Under the pieces are notes generated by a model, which saw nothing but the letters and a program-made list of their open reading frames with translations, made no database searches and was not told the DNA's origin. A stretch of 64,000 nucleotides of DNA. Origin: Apteryx mantelli (lineage: Eukaryota > Chordata > Aves > Apterygiformes > Apterygidae). Of the stretch, positions 9,901 through 23,000 are shown one piece after another. The stretch lies in assembly GCF_036417845.1 (NCBI RefSeq), contig NC_090012.1, forward strand, positions 124,001 to 188,000. The letters are read 5' to 3'. Each line of letters starts with the position of its first letter. Within the stretch, counting starts at the first letter, position 1. Made by a program: the position numbers and the translations under genes.

Positions 9901-12890
9901 GAGAGCGCCCTGGAGCAGACGGCGCGCGTACCTCTGCCGACTTCAGCTTTGGCAGACCAGCCCGGGGTGAAAGGTTTTTGCGTCTCAGGGCTTTTCTTCA
10001 ATTCTGGATCCCTGGCTGGGTAAGAGCTAATTCCTTTCCTTCTCCCAGCTGCTGGCGTCTTACCTCCGCCCTTTGGCGGACGTTTTGCAGAGCAATAGCT
10101 CTCAAACGCTTCTGGTCCGCGACTGCCCTTCTGCAGCGGGCAACTCGTGGGTCTCCCGGTACCGGTTGTGGTAGCAGTTATCGTTATATTGCATTTTATT
10201 TCTTGCATTTCTGTCCTGACGTGCTGGAAATCGGCGCGGCCTGGAGCCTGGGACGGCGTTTGGGCTGGGCCGCTCTCCCTCGATGAAGCGATCGCCGCGG
10301 TCGTGTCCGGCGCCACGGGCCTGCCCGGCTGCTGGCGTCGGCTCTCGGGCGGCGAGTCCTGTTGCAACCTGAACTTTCCTTGTGGTCTGACGTCCCCGGG
10401 TGGGAGCAGCCACCCGGGAACTCCCGCTCGCTGTGTGGGGAGCGGGGGGAAGCGATCGGAAGCAAAACGTGCTCAACTTTGGCAAGAATGGGGTCTAGAA
10501 GGTGGCAGGACCGGCGCAGGGTTACGTAACGCGCTCCTGACGCTCTTCCTTTGATTTGGGGTGGCAGCCTTGATTCCTTGGTACCTGGCTTTTCCGATGA
10601 ATAATGTACGAACTTGTGGGCAGTTGGCAGAGGAGGAAAAGGGGGTGGGAGGGAAGGAAGTGTATTTTTACATCACGGTCGGTGGTTGCAGCTGATGCAG
10701 AGCCTTCCACCGCTAATTTTGCGCTCCCGGAGAACGAGCAGTTCTCTTTGAACGTCTCCGCGCGGGAGAAGCCGACAGTATGTGCAGCATACGGATGGGC
10801 CCGTTCCCTGAGGTCACGTCTTTCCCCCAGCCCGCAGCTGCGGGATATTTTCGTGGAAAGCGGGAGGGCGGGTGGCTTTCCTCTCCACGCTTTCTGCCCC
10901 GTTCCGGAGGAATTTCCTGACCCTACTGTACAGTTTGACTTCCTATTCCAGGCTCGTTCTTTCCCGCAGATTCGTGGCCAGCCTGCCTGGAGAAGGAGGA
11001 GTTGCACTTGGATCCCTCCGAACTGCCTGTTGCCCCGACCCTGCCGTTTTGTCCGTGTGCCGCTCTGCAGGGAACCGCTTCGGTTTCTTTTTTCCGGATT
11101 CCTTGCTTCACCTGCTTAGCCAGGAGCTGATTTTTTTTTTTTTTGTCCCATCTTTAAAAGCAACAAAGTAAAACTTCCCCCCGAGACGGGCAGTCTGCAG
11201 GTATCCTTCATCTCGTGGGATTAGGCTTGCGCCCGACTGTGAACGGAGCAAGCGGCTTTAAAAATTACACATCCCGGATGTCCCCGGCCAGCCCTGCTCG
11301 CCCGAATGCCCGACGTCGCCCCGCTCGCGATCCCGGGCGCGGCTGGGATTCCGGTTAAGGGCAGCGCTCGGGTCCTGTCTCAGCCCAGCGTTGCAGGGAA
11401 GATGAGCTGTCTCTTCCCAAAAAAAAAACAGAAGGGCTGAGTCAGCTTGGCTGGAGCTGGATGCCTGGTTCCGGGATGTTTTCCTTGGGAGGCAGGCTGC
11501 AATAATTAATGCCCCAAACGAGGCGCTAATGTCCGATCCCCTGGAAGCAGGGGGGCTGCAGTTTGGGGGAGGTTGCGTTAACGGATTTCGTTCCCCTGCC
11601 GAGGGCTCGTTTCCTCACCAGAGAGCTGATGTGGTGGTGTTTCCACGCTGGGATTTGGGGCAGATCCCTCGCTGCCGCCGCCGAGTTAAGCGCGGTGGTT
11701 GTTCCCTCCGCGGGGGAAGCGGTAGCCGACAGCCGCTTGCTTCGGGGCCGCAGCCTCATCGCTAGCAGCGCTCGGACCGTCCGTGCTGCCCAGGAGGAAG
11801 GACGGTTTTTCCCCAGAAGTCTTCCCCGGCTCCGGGAGAAATCCCAGGGACCTTCTGCAGCTTCTATGCAGCCTAATTACAGCGGCATCGCTTTTATTTA
11901 ATAAAAGCTGATGTCTCTGGAGCTTAGCAGAGGAAGGGAGGGATATTTGCCGTATGCGGTAGGAACTGAGCCGTGGCAGGTTTAGTGTTTCAAAGTCAGC
12001 TTTACTCGGCGCAGGTGCAGCTCGCGTTTCAAAACAGGTTTCCCAGCCGGTGCGACGTATCCTGAAGGATTTGCTGTTTTCTTAGATTTTTTGGTTTTTT
12101 TTAAGTGGAAGCCGCATGCTTTCCCCAGGCTTAATAGAAATTACCCGTTCCAGAGAGCGGAGTGCTTTGAGACTAAAGTGATGGTTTCTTAGCCCAAATA
12201 ATCCCGACGAGCCGATTCCTCCGACAGGCCTGGTGAAGCCGGCTCATCTGTTAGCTGAGCTCAGGCTGCTGTGCCAACATTTTAGGCGTTACAGGCTTCG
12301 GGATGACTCTTTGTGTGTGTTGTGTTGTTGTTTTTTAAGGTGGGGGGGGGATAAAAATCGGTCTGTTGTTGCCATTCAGCAACCTCCGTGCTCTTGACGC
12401 AGCTTTGACCTGAATCCTTCAAAGCTTCTCCAAACTAAATAATTCAGCGTACGAGCGGGCGCTGCTAGTTCAGTTTTCAGGAGTTTGTGCCGGCGGAGGA
12501 GCGGGAGGCGCTCAGTGTTGCAGGATCCTCCCTTCCTCGAGAAGGCAAGCCGCGACGTGCTCGTGGCAGCGGCCTGGCGGCACCGAGCTCGGTAGGAAGG
12601 ACCTTCGTGAAGACCGGTTCTCCCCGGGGCAGCCGGGACTGTGCCGTCCGTGCCGGGGGCAGAGCAGCGTTCCTGGGACTGATTTCTAGAGCCGTTTGCT
12701 CCTCCGAAGGCGGAGGCGATTCGTATACGCCGGTGCCTTTCGTTAAGAGCTCGAAAGAGGCGGTGACAGGCCTTTGGCGGCCGGACAAAGAGATGTTTAA
12801 ATAATGACTATTTTCTCTAATAAAGTTGGATGTCATGAAAATGTAATTCCTTTGAACCGTGCTTGCTCCGCTCTCCCTTCCCCACGCCGT
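6956..12890. other. PAK4: PAK4 intron 1, proximal part
   Basis: No gene was recognised. The sequence is mixed GC and mostly unique, with T or A runs near 7278 and 11130 and a CT run at 9451. An AT-richer patch at about 8577-8745 is listed separately. No tandem repeat arrays are seen, unlike the right third of the window. Confidence 0.6.
8577..8745. promoter_or_regulatory. AT-rich island in PAK4 intron 1 (candidate enhancer)
   Basis: A compact AT-rich patch in GC-rich surroundings, with AAACAAAG (TCF/SOX-like), TTAACTAAT, CTGGCAGCC and TTTATTTATTG. No coding potential. Function is inferred only from composition. Confidence 0.25.
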
Positions 12891-12892
12891 GC

Positions 12893-13010
12893 GCTTGCAC
12901 GGTGCAAATGAGCTATAATTTTTGTAAATGATGTAAGGGGCTAATTAAAGGTTTTACTGGGCTAATCAGCTTGCAGTTTAATTAGCACCGAATGGTAATC
13001 GCTTGCTGAA
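12893..13010. promoter_or_regulatory. Homeodomain-site-rich island in PAK4 intron 1
   Basis: Contains GCAAATGAGCTATAAT, GGGGCTAATTAAAGG, GGGCTAATCAGC and TTTAATTAGC within about 110 bases: several TAAT/ATTA sites in a CpG-rich intron. It resembles conserved non-coding elements in composition; conservation was not tested. Confidence 0.3.
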
Positions 13011-13479
13011 ACGTAAATTGACTTCTCGGCTGCTGTCAGCCTGTGACAGTGTGTTTAACATCCCACCCGCTCCCGAGGAGCGCGGGGACGCCGTGCTTCC
13101 TTGTTCGCAGGGCCGCTTTGCCCGGAGTCGCTCCCGCGGAGCCGCGCGCCAGAGACCGCGAGCGTCTGTCGCGCCGGAGCTCGAAGCCGGGCGAGCGTGG
13201 GCATCTCTGCCCGACCTGCCAGATTGCAGCATTCGAGGACTCGCACGTAGGACGAGCTTTTTCCCTCGGGTAGGTAGTGACCGGAACGGGTTGTTGGCTG
13301 ATTGCTCTCTTAACGAGTTTTGGCCGGAGCCCGAGCGGGTAGGTGTTGGTGTAAACACGCAGCCGCAGCTGTTCGTGGGCTGCCGCGAAAGGGAGACGAG
13401 CTCGGGCTCGGCTTTGCTATGGCGTTAACATGCAGCAGGCTCCGCTCTGGCAGCACGTTAGGTCATTAAAATCTCTCGG

Positions 13480-13700
13480 CCTGATGAGGGCTGAGCGTTA
13501 GGCAGCAGAGCACCTAGTTAGAGCTTTTATTTTAATGTCATCTGAGGCCGAGTCGGATGAAACCGAGTCAGCGGACTGCCTGGAAGAAACGGCTGTTAGT
13601 TTGCAGTGCTGGAAGCCCAATGTGCTAGACAAATGTGACTGTTTTCACTATTGCTAGTGCAGGTGCTTGGGAAAGGGACAAAACTTGACTAAAAGAGTTG
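13480..13700. promoter_or_regulatory. Possible non-coding element in PAK4 intron 1
   Basis: AT-balanced, low-CpG stretch with CACCTAGTTAGAGC, TTTTATTTTAATGTCATC and two related GAGTCGGATGAAACCGAGTCAG segments. Listed only because it differs from its CpG-rich flanks. Confidence 0.2.
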
Positions 13701-16700
13701 GTTAAAAAAAATTCCAGCTTCCCAGAGGCTCGGGGTTCGTATTTAATTTGCTGGATTGCTCAGCACACGGCAGCGAAAGGAGCCCGTTCCCCCTTCTCTC
13801 ACCTAACACATCAGGCAGCCGCTTCCTCCGCGCGCGTCTTCATCTAGCAGGTTGCGTTTTGTTTCTTTTTCTCTTATTTTTCCTGACCTGGTCTAAATAG
13901 CAAACTGCAGGAGAGAAACTTGGGAGCATCCCTGCCTCCCCTGCACGCAACTGGAAAGGTGGGAGCTGGCTCCGTACCAGCACCGTCGCCACCAGGCCTG
14001 AACAAAGTCAGTTGGTGCTAACGCTCCCGCCGGTGCACGTGCAGAGCGTGTTGTGCTGCGGAGGCTGAGTTTAGAGGGTGAGAACAGCCCAGCGGGTTAA
14101 AAAATCACCTTAAAATGAAAAACGCTGTTGGTGCAGCCACGTGTTTGGACCCTGGAGTTCGATCTCTCCGTGCCGGCCTGTAAAATGCAGAGAAACAGTG
14201 TCTGCTTTTCTTTCCGCTCCCCTCGAGAGGCCGTGCCGAGCTGCGTATGACCAGCTGGAAGCTGACGGAGCGTCGTCCTGGATGCATGTCTCGAAGCGCT
14301 CCTTGAAGTCACCTTGCGACACCGAAATCTCGTTGCCCTCCTGGCCTGGAGCGCGTGGAGCCCAGCGGCCGGGGTGAAAGCCGAGCTCTCCGAGCGCCTC
14401 TAATTAATGCGCTGTTTCGGCGGAATAACCGGAGATGCCCGTGCCAGTTCGCTCTCGCATTCCTTGCATGCCTCGCCGCTCCCCGGCCCCCCCGACCCTG
14501 CGATTTCTGTCTCGGTGGAAACCTCACGCCGCAAAAGCCGTGTTTCTGCGTTTCTAAGGGGTTTGGGCCGCCAAGTCCCCCGGTGAGGCAAAGCCGCGTC
14601 CCCCCCGGAGCCAGCGCCTGCGAAAGTGTGGGCGGTTTCGCCAGCTCGACCTCCTGACCCCTCCGCAATGGCACTTTGATCTGCAGGCTCTGCATACGGA
14701 TAAGATTGTGTTCCCTGGCATCCGCGTAACCAGATACATCGGGCGAGGCCGAGCGTTTCCACCTCCTGGAAGTCCTGCTGTCACACAAGTTTCTCGCTGT
14801 CGTCGGCTGGCTCCCGAACGTGCCATTAAACAGGGGGGTTCCGCCTTTGCGGAGTACTCGGATTCCAACGGAGTGAACATTGGGCTCGCTGAGGCACGGT
14901 TCCCCTGCAAATTGGCAGGGGGGGAAGGTCCCCTAACGAGAAAAAATTAAGTGCTGCCTAATACTTCTTTGGCAAAAGGTTAGTGTAAAGGGGCCGAGTC
15001 ATGAAGTTGCGTTAAAGACGGACTTGCATCAGTCGTGGGCTGCAAAACCACCTGGTCCTATAGGAAGGGAATATAAAGATATAGGTGCTTGGCTCTTGTG
15101 GCTCCCGTCTCCGAGCAGCTCAGTCATTAATGTAGTTATGGCTGGTCGTGGTCCCTGGAGTTGGTGCTATGAGGTGGGTTGAGATACACATATGTAATAT
15201 ATACGTATATGTGTGTACGTGTATGATCCCAGCCGGAGAGTCGTGTCTGCCACTGCTTCCCGTCCCTGCTCCCGTGCCTCCGAGTGGCACCCGTGAGCAG
15301 CGGCGCGGGTGGCATCCAGAAGAACCTCTCGAAGCTCGCCCCGCGCTGGGTCTGTGCCGATGGGCGGCTGGGGCTGGGATCGCTGTAATGAGGGATTTTA
15401 GCTCCGTTTGCGGCCGACAGCGCCCGGGGGAACCGCTGGAGGTGCGCGAGGAACAAGGTCCGTGGAGCGTCTCCATCTCATTAGCACCGAAGGGGAGGCC
15501 CTGGGTTTTGTGCTTGCCATCGCGTTGGTGGGTTTTTCTCCTCCCTGCAGCAAATACTTCAGCTGATGACAATGCTGTCGCCTTATAAAACCCCTCCGAG
15601 GTAACTCCTCCTTTTTCTTTTGCGAGGACGCTTGCGCAGAAGAGCTGCTGCGGTGGGAGATAAATTTAACAAACGCTCGCGTAGGCTCCTCTCCTGCGGA
15701 AGTCTCTGTCGCTATGCTTGTTGTGGATCTCCTGTTATCTTCCACCCCATCTCCTGAAGCTCCATAACTGTATTTTTCTAAAATCCAGTATTGCTGGTTC
15801 ATGCCGGCAGTGGAAATGCGGTAACCCAGCCTTGATGTCCTCCTCCCGCTGCTGGAGGAGGTGGTGGCAGCGCCAAGGCTGCCGCTCCTTAACCCCGCCG
15901 ATAAATCCGCCGTTTGCTTTATCTTCCAAACCGTAAATACGTTGGATTTAGTCTGGAATATTTGGGGACAATTTGTCCCCTCTTGCTGAGTGAGGTCTCC
16001 GATTCCAGCAGAGCTATTTTGGATTCACGTAGGGACCAGTCTCCCCTTGGAGCAGAAGAAGAGGAGGTTGCCCACCCTAAGTCTTTCTTCCTCAATAAGG
16101 ATTTTTAAGCCCAAATTGGATTTAGAAGTACAATCTGCTGCCAGATCACATTAAAATCATCATTACTAGTAATTCCCCTCCGAGGCTGCTGGGACAGCAA
16201 GACTGGTTATGCATAAACGAAAGGGACTTTGACTTCGTTTGTGGTTATTTATCGTCTGAAACTTCTGGTTGCTAATGGTACCGTTTCCAGGTTGAGGTGG
16301 TCTTTCCTGATGCGGATTATCCTCCTTTTGCTGCCGCTGTGGTTATCTAGTTTATTAAAACGGGGGCTAACAAAACATGCTTAGTCCTAGAAATGATTTG
16401 AATTAAAACGTAGTCCCTCTCTGCTCCCCCTGCCTCTCTGGACCGGGTGATGAACAAAGCTATTTTGCAGTTGGGAAGACTTGCTCTTGGTCTTTCTGGG
16501 AAGCGGTGGAGAGGAGTTCCTCGTGCTGCCGATAATGATGGTGATTTCAGCAGTTTAAGTGCGCTCGGGACTCTGAAACACAAATGCCTTGACCTGTCCC
16601 GTGTAAATCACCGTGTGCTCAGGAGCATGTGAAGCTGCAGCCCACTCAGGGGCCAAGCGGGACGGCTGGGGCCTCCTGAAGCTGGATGAAGCCTCCTGCG

Positions 16701-17047
16701 CGGCCCGGGCTCCCGGCTCTTCTCCGGTGGCTTCAGAGCGTGGCAGTGATGTTGAGAGGTCCCGTGTTGGCATCCAGGTGGCCGGAGCCAGCCAAGAACA
16801 CACGCTGTTCCCAAATTATCCACAGCAGGAGCAGGCAGCTGGGAGGCCCACAGTTCACCAGGTCTACCCTCAGTTTTGGAGGACCAGCCTTGCTCTGGGG
16901 TTTGCCTGGCCACGGGTGCTCAGCAGACCGGAGACTCCCATGCCCAGCTAACAAGCCCCAGGAGGTGAATCCATCCCACGTTCGTCCCGGGAAGTCGTGT
17001 GGTTGGAGCAGGGTGATTTTGAGCCCGCTGAATGCTCGTGGGGTTGG

Positions 17048-17090
17048 GTCGCAAGCTGTGTGTGACCTTGGGCAAGTCTGTGCTTGCTTT
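17048..17090 (+). mobile_element. Short MIR-like core relic
   Basis: GCTGTGTGTGACCTTGGGCAAGTC (17054 onward) matches the most conserved stretch of MIR/CORE-SINEs. Flanks are too diverged to define ends. Confidence 0.35.
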
Positions 17091-20000
17091 ATTTATTTTT
17101 TAATGTGGCTATATCCCTTGCCGAAGAATCGGAGCATCCTGGCTAAATGGGGAAACCTCGGCAGACTTGGTTTGCTTCCCTGGTAGTTTAACTCCTTGTG
17201 AAGTAGTTGGGATGGCGGGAAAAAAAAAAAAAAGCTACCGGATAAAGACGGAGTCCAACTCCTCCACCCATGACCAAAGAGATCGTCTGAACGTGGAGAA
17301 ACCTGTTTGTTCTGGCCTCGGGTCTGCCCAGGAGAGACGGGGAGGAGGAGATGATGTCAGATATAAATCGGGAAGCTGCTTTTTCTTTTTCTTTTTTTTT
17401 TTTAATCAGTTTGGAGCTTCCACTTGCAGTTCTGTTTGAGGGGGTTTTGGTTAACCCCGCTATAAGCGGATGAGTCACACGTGTAATAGCTCATCGGCTG
17501 GTGGGACAGTTACTCCCTAACTCACAGTGCTGAAACGGTTCGTCTTTATGAGGCTTTCCACGCCTGTTGTTAAGCTGCTTACGCTTCCAGAACCCTAAAA
17601 AGCACATGCAATTTGCGTTTCTTGCATTAACATAATATCCTTTTTAACTAAAAGCACTTTTCTTCTATTTCAAGGTACGTAACGGAAGGGATTTTGCTAA
17701 TTTTAGATTCTAATCTGGTTTTTTTGCATTGGTGTCATTGCCACCGCTGATATTTTTCTAAAAGTTTTACCTGTAGCTGACGTTTTTCTGCTGGGAAAAG
17801 CAGCCAGGCGCGGAGCCGGTCCGCGTCGCTGCCTCGGAGGAGCTGAGCCCTCGCAGCTCCTGCGGCTGAACCGTGGGGGCTCTCGGCTGCGTGGGTCGGT
17901 TTTAATTAGCAACGTACAGATTTCGATCTTGACCTGAGGCCCTCAGGTACGTGAGCTCGTTTGCTAAGTGTAGGTTTGAGGGCTTTTTCAGGAAGGACTT
18001 TGCGTTCTCCCTTGCTCAGGATACCAACCCACAAGCCCTGAAAGAGCCTGGACTTCCAGGAACGCCGGTGCTTCCTCCTGGATTTGAGAAGCTCTGAATC
18101 TACCTGAGGCGCTCAAACCTCCAAAACTCTTTTCTTTCCTGCAAAACTCTTTGGCCGATGTGACTTTCCTGCAGTTTGAGGCAAAACGAAGCGCAAACCA
18201 AAGACCTGGTGGCTCCTCTTCGGTTGCAGCGGCTGCTCCTTGCCCGTCGGGAGGCTATTCGGAGCCTCTGAGAGCTAACGACCTCCCGATTTCCAGCCCA
18301 ACACGTACGCGGTGGCCTGGCCGAACCTGGCCCTGTGCAAACACTTGCTGCACAAACTCACTTTATCTAGTTTGTCTTCGGGGTGCTGCCTTGGGTAAAC
18401 CCCAGCAGCTTCCAAGCAATACGAACAGATCTCAAATAAAAACTCGGTGCGTGCGCTGTGAGGAGTTGGAAGAAACTTGGACGTCTCCAGCGGAGCCTGC
18501 TCCGAGCTCCTTTTCGTTTCCGAAGCCGGTTTTAGAAGTCCTGTGCGAGTCGCTGTGGTGCCTTGCCAAGGCCTCACACCTCCGCTGCCTCCGAGGGGTT
18601 TCAGTGCCTCGACTCCGCTTAGAAATGAGCCCGGCCTGTTAATTTTGACTGGCTCCAGATCTAGTTGCTGCATGAATTATTTCCGAGCGCCCTGGGGGCG
18701 CAATCCTCTTGCCCTTCCCGCGCTAGTTAGTCTGACACCGGAGCGCTTCCACCGAGATACTAAACGAGCGAAGAATTTTAAAGCCTCGGCCGGCGGAGGG
18801 AGAAACGCCGTCCGAATATAACGGTGAGAAAATCTAGCAGCAGAAGGGGAAGAGTTAAAGGTTTAGCTGCCAATGGAGCAAATGGACTAAATTCTTCTTT
18901 TTATAACGTCCCGTTACGTTTAAAGGTCTCCTGGCCAAGCAGGGAAGGATCAGAGAATTGATTTGGGTCCAGAGCGAGGAGCTGGGGGAGGACAGCATTC
19001 CTGCTCTTAGGACAGCCGTTTAAATTAAAAACAAATCCCGTATTTTATTTCCGAGTGAGTAGTTGGCTTACTGCATGATCTGGGACTGGTCTGTGCTTCC
19101 TTTCATAAAACGATCTTGCTCTAATGCCGTGAGATACGTGGTTAGGAGCCCGATATCGCGTCCGTGGGGAATGGAAGCAACCTGCCCGTTTCTGTGCGAT
19201 ATTGTGCTGTAATATTTTACGAAACTGGCTCTGAATGCTGGGAAAGAGTCTCCTCTTGCCCAAAGCCGGGGCGATTGAACCAAAAACAGTCTGATGACGT
19301 TTTAGGGGAGAAGGTACAATTCTGCAGTAGCACCCGAAGGTGAGTGTGTGTCATAAACTGGAGAAAAAGGTAGAATTGAGCCAAGAGCTCTGCTGGGGCT
19401 TTGCTTTGCTTGATTTATTTATATATTTTTGCCAGAGTTATCAGCCACGGCCGGAGCTGGGTGATCGGATTTGGGCCTTTCGGTCGTCCCCTAAGAAGTG
19501 GGAAGTTCACTGCCTTGTCCCTTGTGTGCCCAAGAGGTTTCTGTTCGGAAAGAATATGTCGTTCGGTTTGAAAATCCAACCATCTTCTCCGCTTTTTTTT
19601 TTCCTTCCTCCTGCACCGTTTTTCGAGCAGGGCAGCTAGTTTCACAGAAAACCTGAATCCTTTCTCAAAGATTGCTGCCAAAACAGCCTGCGGTTCTCGA
19701 GCGCCTTTTCTCTGAAGCCCTCGGAGCTCCTCACGATCGTCTTCCTTTCGGACAAGTCGCTGTTATTCCGCTCCGCTGAAGGCGAAACCAAAGCACAGGG
19801 AGGCGGCTTGGCCCTCTTTGCAAAGTGAGTCGGGAGAAGAGCCGGGAATAAATGCCAGAAACCTGTGCTCCTCCGTCCCTTTCCTCTTCCGGCTCCGCTG
19901 AAACGCTGTGTCATTGCAGGGCAACACCGGAGGCTCCCGAGCAGATGGCGAAAGGGGAGAAATGGGAATTAGATAAGTGGTGATCGCTCAAATGCAAAAC

Positions 20001-23000
20001 TCCTTGGGAGATCCGGGCTGTCTTGCTTGCGCCTCCTTTATGGAGGGCGTCCGGCAGGTTTGCGCTCCCGAGCTTCTCGTTCTCCGACTCGCTTCGCCGC
20101 TCTCGGGAGGGGACGGGGCTGGCGTACGCAACAGGTTTTCCCCGGAGCAGCTCCTTGACCCACGCTCGCCCTAGGCTTGCGAAATCCTTCCCTCGCGCCG
20201 GCTGTTTTGCGGGATCACCCCTCTTTCCCTGGCTCCGGCGTGCCGATCCAAGCCATCTTTAGGAAAGCCGGGCACCCGAGCGGGGCCGCCTGATACGGGC
20301 GCCTTCGCTGCCGCTGGTTTACCGGGGCATCCGCCGCTGCCCGCAGGGGCTCCGCGTACGGCACCGGCTGAAGCGGCAGCCGTGAACCGCATCCAAACCT
20401 ATTGCTTTGGGGAAATCGAACCCATTTGGCAATGTGGAAAAAGCAGCTGGGGGATTTTCCGACACTTGGCAGGAAACGTAGTCGCCCCGCGGCCCGGGGG
20501 AGCGAGCGTCGGCAACTGCTGCGTGCCGGCGATGTCCTGGCTGTCGGCGCGCTGCAGCCTGCTGGTATTTCAGGAGTTTTCTTGGAAGCATTTGCTGCTA
20601 AGAAAATGGCTCACTAAGCTGATTTCTTTTTTTTCTTTTTTTTTTGTGCGTGTGTGTGTGTTGATAACCATTTTGGCTCCGCGCAGCGTGCTGTTGCTTC
20701 GCTGCCGCTCCGCGGAGCATCAAGTGCTTATGAAAATAGCAAGGCATCATATTTATATAGCTCCAAAATAATATTTTGACTCCCTCATAACGCGCGTGTG
20801 ACAGCGCTCCGGCTTAACCCTCGCGCCGCCGACCTTTTCGACGCTTCTAACGGGGTTTTGCTGTAAATAGCTGTAATATCAGGACAACAGTTGCAATTCG
20901 GATAAGCAAGAGAATTTATTCAGCTGCAAAATAACCTGCCGAAAGGCCCCCGCGTGTCTTTCAGCAGGTCGGTTCCTTGCTCTTAATTCACAAGGTGTCC
21001 GTACGAAAGCTGTGCCAACGTACACGAGGGGCTACGGCAATGTCGGTTGAACGGTCGCCGGTTAAACAAACCCAACGGACTTCGCAGGGGAGGAAACGTA
21101 ACGTTTTGGCTAACGTAAGGTTTTGGGATGGGGCCTCGGCAAGCGGGATACGATGAGCATCTGCTGGGAGTAACATCCTTGGTGGCCGCAGCCGGCTCCG
21201 GAAGAGGACGCCTATTTCTGCCCCTTCGTTTCAGGCTTGTCCGCGCGGGACCACGTTGGTTGTTCTCATCTCCAGCTCTGCAGCGCTGCTTTTCCCCCGT
21301 TCTCGGAGAATGCGATTCCTCCAAAGAAACCCCAGGTTTCGAACTGAATTGCTGGCAGGGCTCCTAGCGCAAAGCCGCGTGGTTGACCCATCGTCGTTTT
21401 TTGACTGATGGTTTGAAACTTGGGAGGTGGAAAAGAAACCAAAGTCCGCTTCCTTTTGCCCTACGGAGAAGCAATCGGGGAAGTTGAATTTTGAAGGTAA
21501 TCCTTCCTTTTAGACCTCCGAGGTGCTACCAGGATACGCCGCCGAAGTGCGACGGCGTCGATTAGAGGGTACGGAGTAAGCAAGCGTGCTGCAGGCTTGG
21601 AAAATATTAGGGTCACCTGCAAGTCAAGGATCACCAAGACGTGTGCTTTTGCAAATCTCGTTAAGATCCCAAAAGATCTGAGGGACAGCGCCAGGCCTTG
21701 GATGTGCTTTTATCTTTCCGTGAATTAATCAGGGCGTTTCACAAGGCTTTAAAATTGATGCTAGAGGCTCTTGGCAGCTGAAGAGAGCAGCTGGTGGATT
21801 CGCATAGTCGCAGCAGCTTTCGACGACGTGTAAATCGGAGGGTTTTAAACGGCTGCTCGTTTGTGCTGCCGTAAGAGGAATAAATTTCCCAAAGGGACAA
21901 ACGGTTTGTGCATCTCTCGCCTTGGCAAAGGCATCATGACTCAAACGCCTTCCCGCTTCTCAGCTTTTGTTTTTCCCCCTCTCCAAAAAGCTAAAGCAAG
22001 GAAACCCACCGGCTGCTGAGACGCGACTCGAGCCCGTTCGGCTCGCGAGGCCCCCGATGCTTCTCTTCCGGCGTGCGACGCAATTAAACGGGCATCTCCC
22101 AGGCTCCGATGGATAACGTCAAGCCGTTCGCAGCGCCGGCAGTTGCGTTGAGTACGGGATTTGCAAAAAAAAAACACCCAAAAGCGCCCGTTTTCCGCAC
22201 GGCGCCGGCTCCTTGCACGCGCTGCTCCTCCTTGCTTGCTTTTGGGGGCGATGCTCTAGTATTTTAGAAGGAATCCGTATTCCGTTTGCGGCATTCGGCT
22301 CCCCTGAGCGTTCGTTTCCCCGCGCGACGCTTTGCTGGTAGAACGGGGCTGTTCGGCTGCTTCTTGGGGAGCTCGAGGTGAGTTTGGCACTTGCACCGAG
22401 CTAGGCAACATCCCGAATCCGTATGGGCCATCCAAGGTGGCTCTTCTCCCCCCAGGGAAAAGCTTTCCCGGCGTGACTCGTTAAAACGCCCAGGATATTT
22501 CGGTACCTCCGGCCGAGCGGCGTGAGATTTTGCTGGTGTAACTCTTCTGAATTAAAAAATATATATAGATACGGGGGAAGAGGTTAGCTTTCATCTGATG
22601 ATCTTTTTTTTTCCCCCCCGGATGCCACATCTTTCCGATGTGATTCTAGGAAAGCTTCCAAGCGCCTATTAGCAATCCAAGGACGATGCGGGAGATAGTT
22701 TGATCCGTGAATATTCCAAAAGAGCATAAATAAGAGGAAAATTAGCACAAGTGGGAAGTGAGCAATCTAGTTGTAAAGCAGGGTAGATGTTTTGTGCCTT
22801 TTTTCCCCTCTTTATTTTATTTTATTTTTTTTCCCCCTCGGACCTGCCGTCGCTTTGGAGCGGAGGTTGGAAGCCGCAACCTCTCCGTGCCGCGGTGGCT
22901 CCGTCCCGGATGCTTGTAGTCGCCCGCGTGGTTCGACGCAGGCGGCCGCTGTCGACTTGCGACGCCGAGCAGCTTTCCGAGCTCGTTTGCAAGATTCGCT

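Noticed and set aside
14150-14215. Possible third MIR-like relic (GGAGTTCGATCTC, then CCTGTAAAATG)
   Set aside because: The two words fit MIR order, but the sequence between and around them does not align convincingly.
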